Source: Globisporangium splendens (Eukaryota > Oomycota > Peronosporomycetes > Pythiales > Pythiaceae). Taken from it: a DNA stretch of 64,000 nt. The notes below the pieces were generated by a model. That model was given only the letters and a program-made list of their open reading frames with translations, was not told the origin of the DNA and did no database searches. Where the stretch lies: positions 80,201-144,200 of the forward strand of contig VFIW01000074.1 in NCBI GenBank assembly GCA_006386115.1, in the 5' to 3' direction. The position numbers and the translations under genes are program-made. Shown here in pieces: positions 1 through 8,825 of the stretch (position 1 is the first letter of the stretch; each line of letters opens with the position of its first letter).

Positions 1-197
1 TGTAATGGGCTATACCTAACCATTACATGAAGGTGGATCTGTTCCCAGATCTAGTGTGCCACACACCACCTTCAGTGTGCATTGTGGAGAGACAATTAAC
101 AAAGGGATTACAGTACGACAGTCCCCACATGCACATGTCACGTCATCCCATGACGTCACGAGCGCTCTCTGTGCTGATCAGTGCAGAATGTTGTTCA

Positions 198-256
198 CAT
201 GTACTAATCAGTACAGAGTGATGGCATCCATGTACTAATCAAGTACTGAGTGATGG
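198..256 (+). repeat. Tandem repeat in the LTR U3 region
   Basis: Two ~28-bp near-identical units (198-224 and 229-256) share the core CATGTACTAATCA followed by GTAC and GAGTGATGG; a weaker third copy precedes them at about 171-190. Each unit holds a small GTACtaatcaGTAC-like dyad. They lie ~160 bp upstream of the LTR TATA box, where retroelement enhancers usually sit. The related LTR at 10845 lacks them. Confidence 0.6.
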
Positions 257-414
257 TTCCTACTTGGGAAACTGCACAGGTGATGAGACCGACGTGTGTC
301 TGCCACCTAAAGTGAGTGGCGCGAGCCAATCACTTTGCAGGGAATTTTCCACGGGACTTCAAGTTCAAGCTTCTCGAAGATGTCGTGGGTTCAACCTCAG
401 CGTACCCAAGGTTT

Positions 415-420
415 TATATA
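415..420 (+). promoter_or_regulatory. TATA box of the LTR promoter
   Basis: TATATA inside a TTTTATATATCAG context is kept in both LTRs (here and at 11247-11252) within their most conserved part. It would start the genomic transcript of the element. The assignment rests on position and conservation only. Confidence 0.45.
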
Positions 421-651
421 TCAGATTCATAGGTTTTATTGTGTATGTTTAGGTTTTAGTTATAAAACCTGTAGGATCCCTTGGGGTTCATTTACATGTA
501 GCGACAGGAACCATAAGCATTTTAATTCAGTTGCAAATTTTCTCTCAAGCCCTCAAGTCGTTCTTCTCTCCCTCCAAGTCGGGATTGCTTCCTCGTCGCA
601 CAAGCGTGTGTGCCGTGTTTTGGGGACTGTTGTGAACAGCGCCCCATTACA

Positions 652-947
652 CATGGTGTCCTACAGAAGGCAACCCCCAACAAATAAACAGTTCCATTTT
701 TACCTTTGACTAAGCCTTTAGTTATTGACGGTTACTCTATACAGATCTATAGGTAACCGATCGTTGCACTGCAGGAAGCAGGCAACAGTTCTTGGAACAG
801 AGTCCTTGAGAGAAGTCGTGCACACGCTTCCTCACACACGTACCGTGCTGCGTAACTCGGAAGTGTCCGGTTACAACTGGTAGCACTAGTAGTCAATCTA
901 CGACCCGGCAGAGGTGACTGCCTGAATCGCTTCCTCAAGGATTCATA
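652..947 (+). other. Untranslated leader with primer-binding site
   Basis: Two bases after the LTR, TGGTGTCCTACAGAAGGC begins with the TGG expected of a tRNA primer-binding site (complement of CCA-3'). The tRNA was not identified. The leader runs to the gag ATG at 948. Bases 655-873 recur almost unchanged at 8604-8825, showing that the second element belongs to, or recombined with, the same leader type. Confidence 0.6.
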
Positions 948-2108
948 ATGGCGTCAATTGACCCTGCGCAGTTCCCGCACCTCTCAGCTGAACACCGGAG
1001 TGTGCTGACCCGAATGGCACAAGCTCTAGGCGACCAAGTCGCGCTAGACGTGCTCTCGGCATCGCCGGAACAGCAAATCTTTCGACTCGAGCAGTTCGAG
1101 AACTTCTCGAACACTCAGCGCCTCGAAGGAGAGCGAAGTGCGCAAGCACAAATGCAAGCCACCGCAAGCTTGACCGCAGAGATGCTGCGCTCAGCTGCCG
1201 AGTCGCGTGAAGCGCTCGAGCGAGTGGTATCTGTGGTTGCTGGTGCAGCCACGTCTTTGCCGAGTGCGGCTGCTGCGCCTCAGACACCCACGTCCCAAAC
1301 TCCCCGCCCAAGAGCTGTCAAGATTGACGCTCCGAAATTCGATGGTGCGGATGGCGACAAGCTCATCCACTGGCTACTCGCCGTGGAGCGTTGCGCCAAG
1401 GCTCAGCTCATCGACAGCAACGAGCAGATGGTGTCTTTCGCCACCTCGAACCTGCGCGGTCGAGCGTCGGAATGGGCATTCTCGACGTTGCTCGCCGATG
1501 AGTGTGCGTTCGACACGTGGGATATTTTCCGTGCGAAAATCACCGCCATGTATCAGCCTCCGAACAACGAAGTGCTGTTGCAAGGTCGTTTCTTCTCCTT
1601 GAGACAAGGGAAGCTCTCGCTGGAACGGTACATCCAGGAGATGAGAAGTCTATGCGCGGCGATCACGATCAGCCCTTTGCCTGAGTCTGTGAAAGTGCCT
1701 GCGTTTCTCAACGGCCTCAACAGTGGACCAGCGCGTCAGGAGCTGTACCGACGCTTGCCGGCCACGATGGAAGATGCGATCCGCATTGCGCTCGTTGAGC
1801 AGCAATCATTCAGAGTCAGTCGACCTGATTGGAACGCTGGCCGCCACAATGGTGCGCATACCAGCCACCGAGCAGTCACGAACAGCCAGCGCTTCCATGG
1901 CCCGATGCCAATGGATCTTAGCAGTGCCGAAGTGACCTGCTTCAATTGTGGCAAGCGAGGACACTATCAGTCGAAGTGTCCCGCTCCAAGGCAGTCCGCT
2001 CCTCGCACTGGAAATCAGGCGAGAGACTACCAACCGCCGCGCGGTAACCACGCTCATCGAGGTGGCAGATCCGCTGCGGCAAGAAAGGGAAACGGAACGT
2101 CTCAGTAG
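948..2108 (+). CDS. gag: Gag polyprotein of Ty3/gypsy element 1
   Basis: 386-residue structural protein that would form the cytoplasmic virus-like particle and package element RNA. Residues ~120-300 have the retrotransposon gag (capsid) pattern: a PKFDG start, RASEWAF, an FxxLRQGKLSLERYIQEM segment and FLNGLN. One CCHC zinc knuckle (C-x2-C-x4-H-x4-C) lies at residues 331-344, followed by a basic Arg/Gly-rich tail. The ORF ends in TAG at 2106-2108. Pol lies in the -1 frame, which is open from 2048, so gag and pol overlap by about 60 bases and a slippery heptamer sits 12 bases before the stop. The frame is intact, so the element may be recent. Confidence 0.93.
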   Translation: MASIDPAQFPHLSAEHRSVLTRMAQALGDQVALDVLSASPEQQIFRLEQFENFSNTQRLEGERSAQAQMQATASLTAEMLRSAAESREALERVVSVVAGAATSLPSAAAAPQTPTSQTPRPRAVKIDAPKFDGADGDKLIHWLLAVERCAKAQLIDSNEQMVSFATSNLRGRASEWAFSTLLADECAFDTWDIFRAKITAMYQPPNNEVLLQGRFFSLRQGKLSLERYIQEMRSLCAAITISPLPESVKVPAFLNGLNSGPARQELYRRLPATMEDAIRIALVEQQSFRVSRPDWNAGRHNGAHTSHRAVTNSQRFHGPMPMDLSSAEVTCFNCGKRGHYQSKCPAPRQSAPRTGNQARDYQPPRGNHAHRGGRSAAARKGNGTSQ

Positions 2109-2131
2109 AAGCGGGACGCTCTACTGAGACG
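2087..2131 (+). promoter_or_regulatory. Predicted -1 programmed frameshift signal between gag and pol
   Basis: GGGAAAC at 2087-2093 is read G GGA AAC in the gag frame, which is the canonical X XXY YYZ slippery form. After a 4-nt spacer comes a perfect 12-bp stem, CGTCTCAGTAGA (2098-2109) with TCTACTGAGACG (2120-2131). The 10-nt loop can add three more pairs (111-113 with 117-119) beside a bulged A. The gag TAG (2106-2108) lies within the 5' arm. A -1 shift enters the pol frame, open from 2048. The spacer is a little shorter than the usual 5-9 nt. Confidence 0.8.
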
Positions 2132-2173
2132 GACTCTATAGCTTCGGCATCGCCGACTACTAGAGTCGTGCAG

Positions 2174-5100
2174 ATGGGAAGCTTAGTCCCAGGAGCTCTT
2201 GGCAACAAGGCTCCGAGTGAGATGTTGGTATATAGCGCCGATGTGAAGGGCTATGAGAAGAAAATGACGGTTCTTGTTGACTGCGGTGCGTCACAGAACT
2301 TCGCCTCTAAGTCAGCTCTGAAACAGAGTCTGCAAGCGTATGAGCGACTTGTCCACACTGGCAAGCGCGAGAAGATGATCGTACGTCTGGCCGATGGGTC
2401 GACAGTACACACTGAAGGAGTTCGAGTTGAACTCTCTTTCAGGTTTTGCGACTTTGTCTGCAAAGAAACATTCGTAGTACTAGCGATGGGGTCGAAGTAC
2501 GACCTCATCCTAGGAATGCCTTGGCTGGCGAAACACCAGCCTTGGATCGATTGGCGAGCACGCACAATCGGGAGCTCCACCCCTTCCTCTGATGAAGAGC
2601 GAAGATTGCGGGAATATTTCCACGCTATGGATGTGAGCGTTGAACACGCTGCGGCAGGGAGCCCAGCTGGAAGACACGCGGCGGCAGATAGCCCCGCTTC
2701 AAACACACACGCTGCGGCAGAGAGCCGAGCAAGAAGATGCGCTGAGGCAGGTAGCCCAGCGAAGCGATACACTGTGGCAGGTAGCCCAGTTTGTGCGGAA
2801 GCGCCAGAAAGTCCAGACGTGGACACTAGTGCGCAAGTGTGTGGCTCCAGAGCATCTGAGCCAGCCCCCGCAAGTGACAGCGACAGTACAGGCGTACACG
2901 CGTCAGCCAGCTCGTACCACCCTGACGGTGCAGTACTGGAGCTCAGAACCGCGAGGTCGCGTGTTCGCATCAACCGACGAGGGCGACGCAAGTTGTCAGC
3001 TCGCAAGAGAGACAGTGCATTGGCATCTGTTGCTGAGGAAACGGCCGCCTCGCACACGATTGCCCCATCTCTCAACGCAGTTGCAGCTTCGCTGCGCGCC
3101 TTTGATAGGATCTCGGATCCGTCGATAGATCGCGCTCACGTTGACGTGGCGCTCAGACACGCAAAGCGCAGTCCGGAAGCAAACGCATCAGACGAAGTGT
3201 TCTTCGCTGAATTTGCGGCGCTCCATGAGCTGCCGAGTACCGTTGAGGCGATCGTATCCCTCGAAGAAATGAGCTTGGAGCTCTTTCTTACGGATCTAGA
3301 GCGTGATCAGATCCGCGAGATCGTCGTTCCTACCGCGTTTACGCGTAGCGAACTGTGCACCTCGTCCACTGCGGATGAGAGTGTTTTGGAGTCAGACAAA
3401 CAGAGGCGGTTTGCTGCTCAGGACTGGGACGCCGTGAAAGGCAGTCCATACTTTGACTTGTTGTGGGAGTTCAAAGATGTGTTTCCCGACAAAGTGCCAA
3501 GTGCCCTGCCCGTTGACCGTGGCGTACGGCACGAGATTGACCTCGAGCCCGGGAGCAAATATTGCGTGACCAGACAATGGCCGCTGCCCCGCGAGCAGGT
3601 TGAGGCTATCGACGAGTTCTTCGCGAAACGAGCCCTCGCCGGTCATGTGAGAGAAAGCAAGTCTCCACACAGCTCACCCACGTTTTGTGTGCGGAAAGCG
3701 ACTGGTGGCTGGCGCATTGTTCACGCTTTCAACAAGCTGAACGCCGCCACCATTCCGGCACAAACGCCGATCCCAAGAAAGGACGTCTTGATCGACTCCA
3801 TGGGCGGCTCAACTGTGTTCTCAGCATTGGATCTGATGGATGGGTTCTATCAGATCCTCATGCGAGAGAGTGACGTTCCCTTGACGGCAGTAAGCACACC
3901 CAGCGGAATGCTGTGGGAGTGGCTCGTTATGCCGCAAGGTCTGAAGAATGCACCAGCGACGTTCAATCGTCTGGTAACGCATCTTCTGCGTCCTCATCGT
4001 GCGTACGCACCGAGCTATTTCGATGACATCTTCGTGCACAGTCGTGCCGAAGGAGATCTCAGCGCCGTTGACGTGCACAAGAGACATTTGCGCTCAGTGT
4101 TGCAGTGCTTACGAGACAACAGTCTGTATTGCAACCTGAAGAAGTGCATCTTTGGCGCCTCAGAGATTCCGATCCTGGGGTGCTATGTTGGCAAAGCTGG
4201 AGTCCGCGCGGACCCAGAGAAGATCAAGGCGATCGCCGACTGGCCGATCCCAAAGAACGTCAAGGATTTGCGCAAGTGGCTTGGCTTGGCAAACTATTTG
4301 CGCAAGTACAGCCACAACTACGCGGCGAGAGTCCGTCCGCTCACACATCTCTTGAAAAAGGATGTCGAATGGGACTGGACCAACGATGACATGAATGCGT
4401 TCATTGACGTGAAGGAGTCGCTTGTTCGCGCTCCTGTCCTGGCGTTGCCGGACCACACGAAAGCTTTCAGTGTCGTGTGCGATGCCAGCGATTTTGCAAT
4501 CGGCTGTGCGCTGATGCAGAAGGATGATGACGGCCATGAGCGCGTCGTATCATACCAAAACAGACTGCTTAAAGCAGCTGAAAAGAATTATCCTGTGCAC
4601 GACAAGGAGCTGCTTGCGATCAAGTACGCTCTCTTGAAGTTCAGGGTCCACCTTTTGGGTGCGACACCGTTTGTTGTGTACACGGATCACGCGTCCTTGC
4701 GGACCGCGATTAATTCTCCCCATCTGTCGCAGCGAATGGCGCGATGGCTTGCATTCTTCTCCGAGTTCAACTTTCGGGTCGAATACAAGCCGGAAAAGGA
4801 AAATGTTCTGGCGGACGCGCTTTCGCGCCGTCCAGATTACGAGTCGAGCGTTGACAACAGCGCCGACGCTCTGTGTTCGGAGCGCGCTCCTGATCTCATG
4901 CATCTGAGCATCAGTCGAGTGCAAACAAAGCTCAAGGACAATATTCAGTCGCTTTATCCGAAGGACGATGAATGTCGCTTGTTGATTGCTCACTTTGACG
5001 GCTCGTCGAAAGAGTCATTGCCTGCCAAACTCGAGTCAAAGCTTGCTCGGTTTAGTTACCACGACGGGTTGTTGTGGCATCAACTGTCCAACTTCGATTA

Positions 5101-7141
5101 CCCGCGTGTGTATGTACCGCATGACCAGGATCTGAAACTTTCGATCCTTCATGAGTTTCACGATGCGCCAGCGAGTGGGCATCTCGGGCGTGAAAAGACC
5201 TTCTTGCAAGTGTCCAATGTGTTTTGGTGGCCACACCAATACAAATGGGTGGCCAATTATGTACGTTCATGCGAACAGTGCCAGCGCGTGAAGCCTGCGG
5301 GCAAGAACAAAGCGCCGCTGCCGATTCCGCAAGATTGCTGGAAGTCGGTCAGCATGGATTTCGTCTTCGGTTTCCCGGAAGACAAGGCGCGCAACACAGG
5401 CGTCGTCGTGTTCGTCGACCGACTGAGCAAAATGGTGCATGTTGCACCTGTGCGCAAGCATGTCACTGCGCAAGAGACGGCGTGCCTATTTTTAGAGCAC
5501 GTGTTCCGCTATCACGGCTTGCCCGAGTCTATTGTATCAGACCGGGACCCGCGTTTCACCGCTGCCTTTTGGCGCGAACTCTTTCGCCTGCTCGGCACAG
5601 ATCTGGCGATGTCCACTGCCGATCATCCCGAGACAGACGGGCAAACCGAGCGCGTGAACCGTGTCGTCGAGGATATTCTTCGCAGCATCGCTGTCGATCA
5701 TCCCCGCGACTGGAGCCGCTGGCTGCCGTACGCCGAGTTTGCTATAAATAGCAGCGAGCACGCCTCTACGGCCGTGACTCCGTTCTATATTAACTCGCTG
5801 CGGCACCCGCGCGTACCCGCCACTCTGCTTGAGGGCGTCGAATATTCTGCGGTGGGAGGGCAACTCGCTGCGCTCGATGCGAGTGCGCGACCTCCGTCAC
5901 CAGACGTGGCGTTAACCGCTCACGTGGACGCGCGCGATGCGCCGCCTGTGCGGTCGCACTTCGAATCTGTCACGGTCTTACCGGACGGCACGCGTTCCAC
6001 ATTTGGAGAGAAAAACACGGTACTGAGTTACGGTACTCGTGTCCCTATAGATCGATCTCCCACGGTACCGAGTTACGGTACTCGTGCCAAAAATAGCCAG
6101 TCTCAGACAGAATCAGGCGACTGCTCGTGCGAGCGTCAGCCACGAAAGGGAGAGCGCGCGGTGTCACCCACCGGCGCAGAAATAGATCTCTCTGCAGCAC
6201 GCGCTGCGAGAGCAACGAAAAAGCAAGACAAAGCCGTCGCGGCAGCGCGGCAATTTGTCGATGAGCGCGCAGCATTGTTGCGTCGCGTGCGCGACCAACT
6301 AGCTGCTGCGCAAGACAAGCAGAAGCTCTACGCCGATAAATCGGGTAGAAAGAACAAACAAACGTTTTGTGTGGATGATAAAGTGCTATTGAGCATTAAA
6401 AACCTACCAAACGATGCAGTCACAACGCTCCCCAGCGGGAGCAAGTTGTTGCCACGATTCATCGGGCCGTACACTGTTGTGGAGAAGATTGGAGACTTGA
6501 ATTACAAGCTCGATCTCCCAACGCGAATGGCAACGCACCCCGTGTTTTATGTGGGTTTGCTGAAACGCTACCATGACGCTACTGCGGATTCTTATCCCAG
6601 TGCGGGAGCACGTCGGTCTCATCAGGGGGCTCAGACTCCGCCCATCGAGACACGAGCGCGTTGTGCCTCTCCCAAAGCGTCTTCACTCGCGGAGCGTACC
6701 TCGCGTGGAAGTTCTTCCCACGGACATGGTACTCCTCCAGCATCTGACGAGCTTCCCTCAGCTCCGTCTCAAGCGCCGTCACCCTCTGCTTTAACAGCGA
6801 GGTCTCGTCCAGATATTGCTGGCGAAGGGCACGGGCGTCTTGCTGTAGCGCCCCCAAAGACGATGTGTTCGCGTGAACCATCTGAACCATCGCATCTGGT
6901 GCAACCACCGATGCTGAAGCGCGGTAGTGCGCCTCTGATCCCGCTGATTGATAAACAGGGACAGCGCCACTACCATATCGAGCGCCTGCTGCGTGTGCAG
7001 CGGCGCAAGGGGAACACCCACTACCTTGTGAAGTGGCGTGGATACGATTTGTCGCAGAGCACATGGGAGCCTGCTGAGCGCCTCCTCGGGGACGTTCCCG
7101 ACATGGTCGCTGCTTTTGAGCGTGCGTTGATGGCGAGTTAG
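2174..7141 (+). CDS. pol: Pol polyprotein (PR-RT-RNase H-IN-chromodomain) of element 1
   Basis: About 1655 residues from the first in-frame ATG (2174), but the frame is open from 2048 and is probably entered by -1 frameshifting. Domains in order, numbered from 2168: aspartic protease with the variant active site VDCGAS (~37-42); reverse transcriptase with SALDLMDGFYQ and YFDD (617-620); RNase H (DASDFAIG, YTDHASLRT, ADALSRR); integrase with the HHCC zinc finger (HEFHDAPASGHLG...CEQCQ) and a DDE core (MDFVFG, SDRDPRF, ADHPETDGQTERVNR near 1150-1160); a low-complexity linker; and a C-terminal chromodomain (~1600-1650; YHIERLL, YLVKWRGYD, STWEPAERL). This is the chromovirus-type domain order. 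The frame is uninterrupted. A 10-codon repeat (2645-2797) expands the region after protease. Confidence 0.93.
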   Translation: MGSLVPGALGNKAPSEMLVYSADVKGYEKKMTVLVDCGASQNFASKSALKQSLQAYERLVHTGKREKMIVRLADGSTVHTEGVRVELSFRFCDFVCKETFVVLAMGSKYDLILGMPWLAKHQPWIDWRARTIGSSTPSSDEERRLREYFHAMDVSVEHAAAGSPAGRHAAADSPASNTHAAAESRARRCAEAGSPAKRYTVAGSPVCAEAPESPDVDTSAQVCGSRASEPAPASDSDSTGVHASASSYHPDGAVLELRTARSRVRINRRGRRKLSARKRDSALASVAEETAASHTIAPSLNAVAASLRAFDRISDPSIDRAHVDVALRHAKRSPEANASDEVFFAEFAALHELPSTVEAIVSLEEMSLELFLTDLERDQIREIVVPTAFTRSELCTSSTADESVLESDKQRRFAAQDWDAVKGSPYFDLLWEFKDVFPDKVPSALPVDRGVRHEIDLEPGSKYCVTRQWPLPREQVEAIDEFFAKRALAGHVRESKSPHSSPTFCVRKATGGWRIVHAFNKLNAATIPAQTPIPRKDVLIDSMGGSTVFSALDLMDGFYQILMRESDVPLTAVSTPSGMLWEWLVMPQGLKNAPATFNRLVTHLLRPHRAYAPSYFDDIFVHSRAEGDLSAVDVHKRHLRSVLQCLRDNSLYCNLKKCIFGASEIPILGCYVGKAGVRADPEKIKAIADWPIPKNVKDLRKWLGLANYLRKYSHNYAARVRPLTHLLKKDVEWDWTNDDMNAFIDVKESLVRAPVLALPDHTKAFSVVCDASDFAIGCALMQKDDDGHERVVSYQNRLLKAAEKNYPVHDKELLAIKYALLKFRVHLLGATPFVVYTDHASLRTAINSPHLSQRMARWLAFFSEFNFRVEYKPEKENVLADALSRRPDYESSVDNSADALCSERAPDLMHLSISRVQTKLKDNIQSLYPKDDECRLLIAHFDGSSKESLPAKLESKLARFSYHDGLLWHQLSNFDYPRVYVPHDQDLKLSILHEFHDAPASGHLGREKTFLQVSNVFWWPHQYKWVANYVRSCEQCQRVKPAGKNKAPLPIPQDCWKSVSMDFVFGFPEDKARNTGVVVFVDRLSKMVHVAPVRKHVTAQETACLFLEHVFRYHGLPESIVSDRDPRFTAAFWRELFRLLGTDLAMSTADHPETDGQTERVNRVVEDILRSIAVDHPRDWSRWLPYAEFAINSSEHASTAVTPFYINSLRHPRVPATLLEGVEYSAVGGQLAALDASARPPSPDVALTAHVDARDAPPVRSHFESVTVLPDGTRSTFGEKNTVLSYGTRVPIDRSPTVPSYGTRAKNSQSQTESGDCSCERQPRKGERAVSPTGAEIDLSAARAARATKKQDKAVAAARQFVDERAALLRRVRDQLAAAQDKQKLYADKSGRKNKQTFCVDDKVLLSIKNLPNDAVTTLPSGSKLLPRFIGPYTVVEKIGDLNYKLDLPTRMATHPVFYVGLLKRYHDATADSYPSAGARRSHQGAQTPPIETRARCASPKASSLAERTSRGSSSHGHGTPPASDELPSAPSQAPSPSALTARSRPDIAGEGHGRLAVAPPKTMCSREPSEPSHLVQPPMLKRGSAPLIPLIDKQGQRHYHIERLLRVQRRKGNTHYLVKWRGYDLSQSTWEPAERLLGDVPDMVAAFERALMAS
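2645..2797 (+). repeat. 30-bp minisatellite inside pol
   Basis: Five tandem units of 10 codons (one has 11) encode variations on HAAAGSPAGR between protease and reverse transcriptase. The unit stays in frame, so copy number can change without breaking pol. Confidence 0.7.
6016..6086 (+). repeat. Paired 26-bp direct repeat in the integrase tail
   Basis: 6016-6041 and 6061-6086 differ at one base and are 45 bp (15 codons) apart, giving the repeated peptide SYGTR. Each unit also holds two GGTAC motifs. Confidence 0.6.
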
Positions 7142-7949
7142 ACTCGTCCATCTGTCGCTTGTTAATACCGAGACTCGTGCGAGCACGGTCATCACTCTTT
7201 GTTGCTTCGCGGTACTTTTGTACGCGCTGCACAGCGAATTGCATGCGCTGGCTACGTTGTGCCCCAGGATCGGTGGCCAATGTACGCGCAACCCCAAAGC
7301 GTTTCACACCGGTTCTTGATGCCAAGAACGCGGTTTCGTATTGATCCTCGGTCTCACCTTCGTAAAGGATAACCGGGATCGGGTGCACGCGCAGTGCCCC
7401 ATCACGTCCTCGCAGATCGGCTTCGCGCCACCGTGCGAACTCGGAGTCATACCTCTCGAGTGGAACCCGCGCCCGTGCAAGTAAATTTGCCGGGGTTATC
7501 GCTGTCGGCCATTCCTTTGGCGGCGGCATAATGGGAAGCGAAAAATGGACGGAACCTTTTGGTGGTGGTTCCAGTCCGGTCTCATTGTTGGTAATGATGG
7601 CCTCCTCCTTCTCCCTTTCATTGACAGTCTTTGCGACGTCATTCTCTTCCTCCGTCCGATAAATCGAGACGTCTGCCGAGGGGTTTCGCTCCAACTCGTG
7701 CAGTTCGGGGCTACCGCTCCCGTAACGCAGCTCCTCATACTCGACCCACTCGTCGATGGAGTCGCGCCTCACGGTGATGCCTTCCTCTTCCTCCCCTTCC
7801 TCGGGCGAGTACTCTTGGTAGTCGACTGCCGTGTCGTCATCGGCGTCGCTTGCCCTGCTCATCGGCTTGATGACAGGGAGATCGCCAAATTGTAGCTCAC
7901 TGACACCGTCAGGAGCAGTCTTCGATTGAGTCGACTCGTCGTCGCTCAT
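6579..7949 (-). CDS. Antisense ORF of element 1, coiled-coil protein of unknown function
   Basis: A 456-residue ORF opposite pol; the first ATG is at 7949. The N-terminal third is very acidic (YSPEEGEEEEG, DEWVEYEEL), the middle is Pro/Arg-rich, and the last ~100 residues form a clear coiled coil (LRQQYLDETSLLKQRVTALE). The last 563 bases overlap pol codons for the linker and chromodomain; the other ~808 bases lie in the tail between the pol stop and the 3' LTR start. In the same frame upstream, a 40-residue basic ORF (8114-7992, MATNKSVREK...) is separated only by TAA at 7992-7994, so the gene may once have been longer. I recognise no family. Some plant Ty3 elements also carry antisense ORFs; whether this one is expressed is unknown. 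Confidence 0.55.
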   Translation of the reverse strand: MSDDESTQSKTAPDGVSELQFGDLPVIKPMSRASDADDDTAVDYQEYSPEEGEEEEGITVRRDSIDEWVEYEELRYGSGSPELHELERNPSADVSIYRTEEENDVAKTVNEREKEEAIITNNETGLEPPPKGSVHFSLPIMPPPKEWPTAITPANLLARARVPLERYDSEFARWREADLRGRDGALRVHPIPVILYEGETEDQYETAFLASRTGVKRFGVARTLATDPGAQRSQRMQFAVQRVQKYREATKSDDRARTSLGINKRQMDESNSPSTHAQKQRPCRERPRGGAQQAPMCSATNRIHATSQGSGCSPCAAAHAAGARYGSGAVPVYQSAGSEAHYRASASVVAPDAMVQMVHANTSSLGALQQDARALRQQYLDETSLLKQRVTALETELREARQMLEEYHVRGKNFHARYAPRVKTLWERHNALVSRWAESEPPDETDVLPHWDKNPQ

Positions 7950-8265
7950 GCTCACGTCTTCCGTGGCAGACGTGACCGCAGCGGCAGCGCGTTATTTTGC
8001 GCTTGCCGTCTCGCGCTTCTCAGCGTCGAGCTTCTGCGGTCTTTGAACGAGTCCTTCTGCAGGACCGCTCGCGCTTCGGGCGATCTTTTCGCGCACCGAC
8101 TTGTTCGTCGCCATCACGTGTGCGTTCACACTTGTGATGTTGCGATGCTTTTCTGAGAGATTTGCACGCGTGTTCGCAGTGCCTCTCCCGAAGAATACTG
8201 ACCACGACTTCGTGCGTCGTAGCGTGGCCACCACTCTTTCGAAACCGCTCCCGTGTTTCGCACTT

Positions 8266-8279
8266 TAGGTGGGGAGTGG
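8266..8279 (+). other. Polypurine-tract-like sequence before an LTR start
   Basis: TAGGTGGGGAGTGG lies directly before TGTAACGGGG at 8280. A purine run abutting a TG start is the arrangement of a plus-strand primer next to a 3' LTR. Confidence 0.5.
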
Positions 8280-8602
8280 TGTAACGGGGTCACACGCTAA
8301 GTTGCACCGCAGCAACTTAGCTCAATCTATTGGCATTGGACTAAGTCCGCATGCAACTAAAGTTTCCGTACTTAGCTACGAGAAACACCAAAGCAGCCGA
8401 TCCATTTGGTTCGCCGCACTTACTCGAACCACAAAGGTAGCCAAGCTGCTCTGATTAGAGGTCGGTCACAGACACGACTCTCATAGGCTAAAACTATATG
8501 CTTTTAGACCAATTGAATAGCACGGCAATTCAGAGCCATTCACTTATGTCCACATTGGAATAAGCGGAAGTTCACTATGCTAGATAGTGAACTAAAGATA
8601 AC
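8280..8602 (+). repeat. LTR-like segment of a second type
   Basis: It begins TGTAACGGGG after a polypurine tract, and a copy of the element leader begins at about 8604, so its position is that of an LTR of ~320 bp. Apart from the terminal bases it does not resemble the LTR at 1-651, and no clear terminal inverted repeat closes it. It may be a truncated or diverged LTR shared by two tandem elements. The right boundary is uncertain. Confidence 0.4.
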
Positions 8603-8603
8603 T

Positions 8604-8825
8604 CGGGGTGTCCTGCAGAGGGCAACCCCCAACAAATAAACAGTTCCATTTTTACCTCTGACTAAGCCTTTAGTTATTGGCGGTTACTCTATAGAGATCT
8701 ATAGGTAACCAATCGTTGCACTGCAGGAAGCAGGCAACAGTTCTTGGAACAGAGTCCTTGAGAGAAGTCGTGCACACGCTTCCTCACACAGGTACCGTGC
8801 TGCGTAACTCGGAAGTGTCCGGTTA
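8604..8825 (+). repeat. Second copy of the Ty3 leader
   Basis: Near-identical to 655-873, including the ACCCCCAACAAATAAACAG-like start and the TCCGGTTACA end. The match stops abruptly at 8825/8826, where an inverted pol fragment begins. Confidence 0.8.

Larger units (their letters stand above)
1..651 (+). repeat. 5' long terminal repeat of Ty3/gypsy element 1
   Basis: The LTR starts TGTAATGGG and ends CCCATTACA, a perfect 9-bp terminal inverted repeat, and it is followed directly by a leader and gag. A related LTR lies at 10845-11484. The two agree closely over the last ~400 bp (R/U5-like part with the TATA box), but their first ~240 bp (U3) are hardly alignable, so they are unlikely to be the pair made at one insertion. 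The window begins on the first LTR base, so the left target-site duplication cannot be seen. Confidence 0.85.

Noticed and set aside
2640..3128. A second-frame ORF over the pol minisatellite
   Set aside because: It is the repeat read in another frame; pol is clearly the coding frame there.
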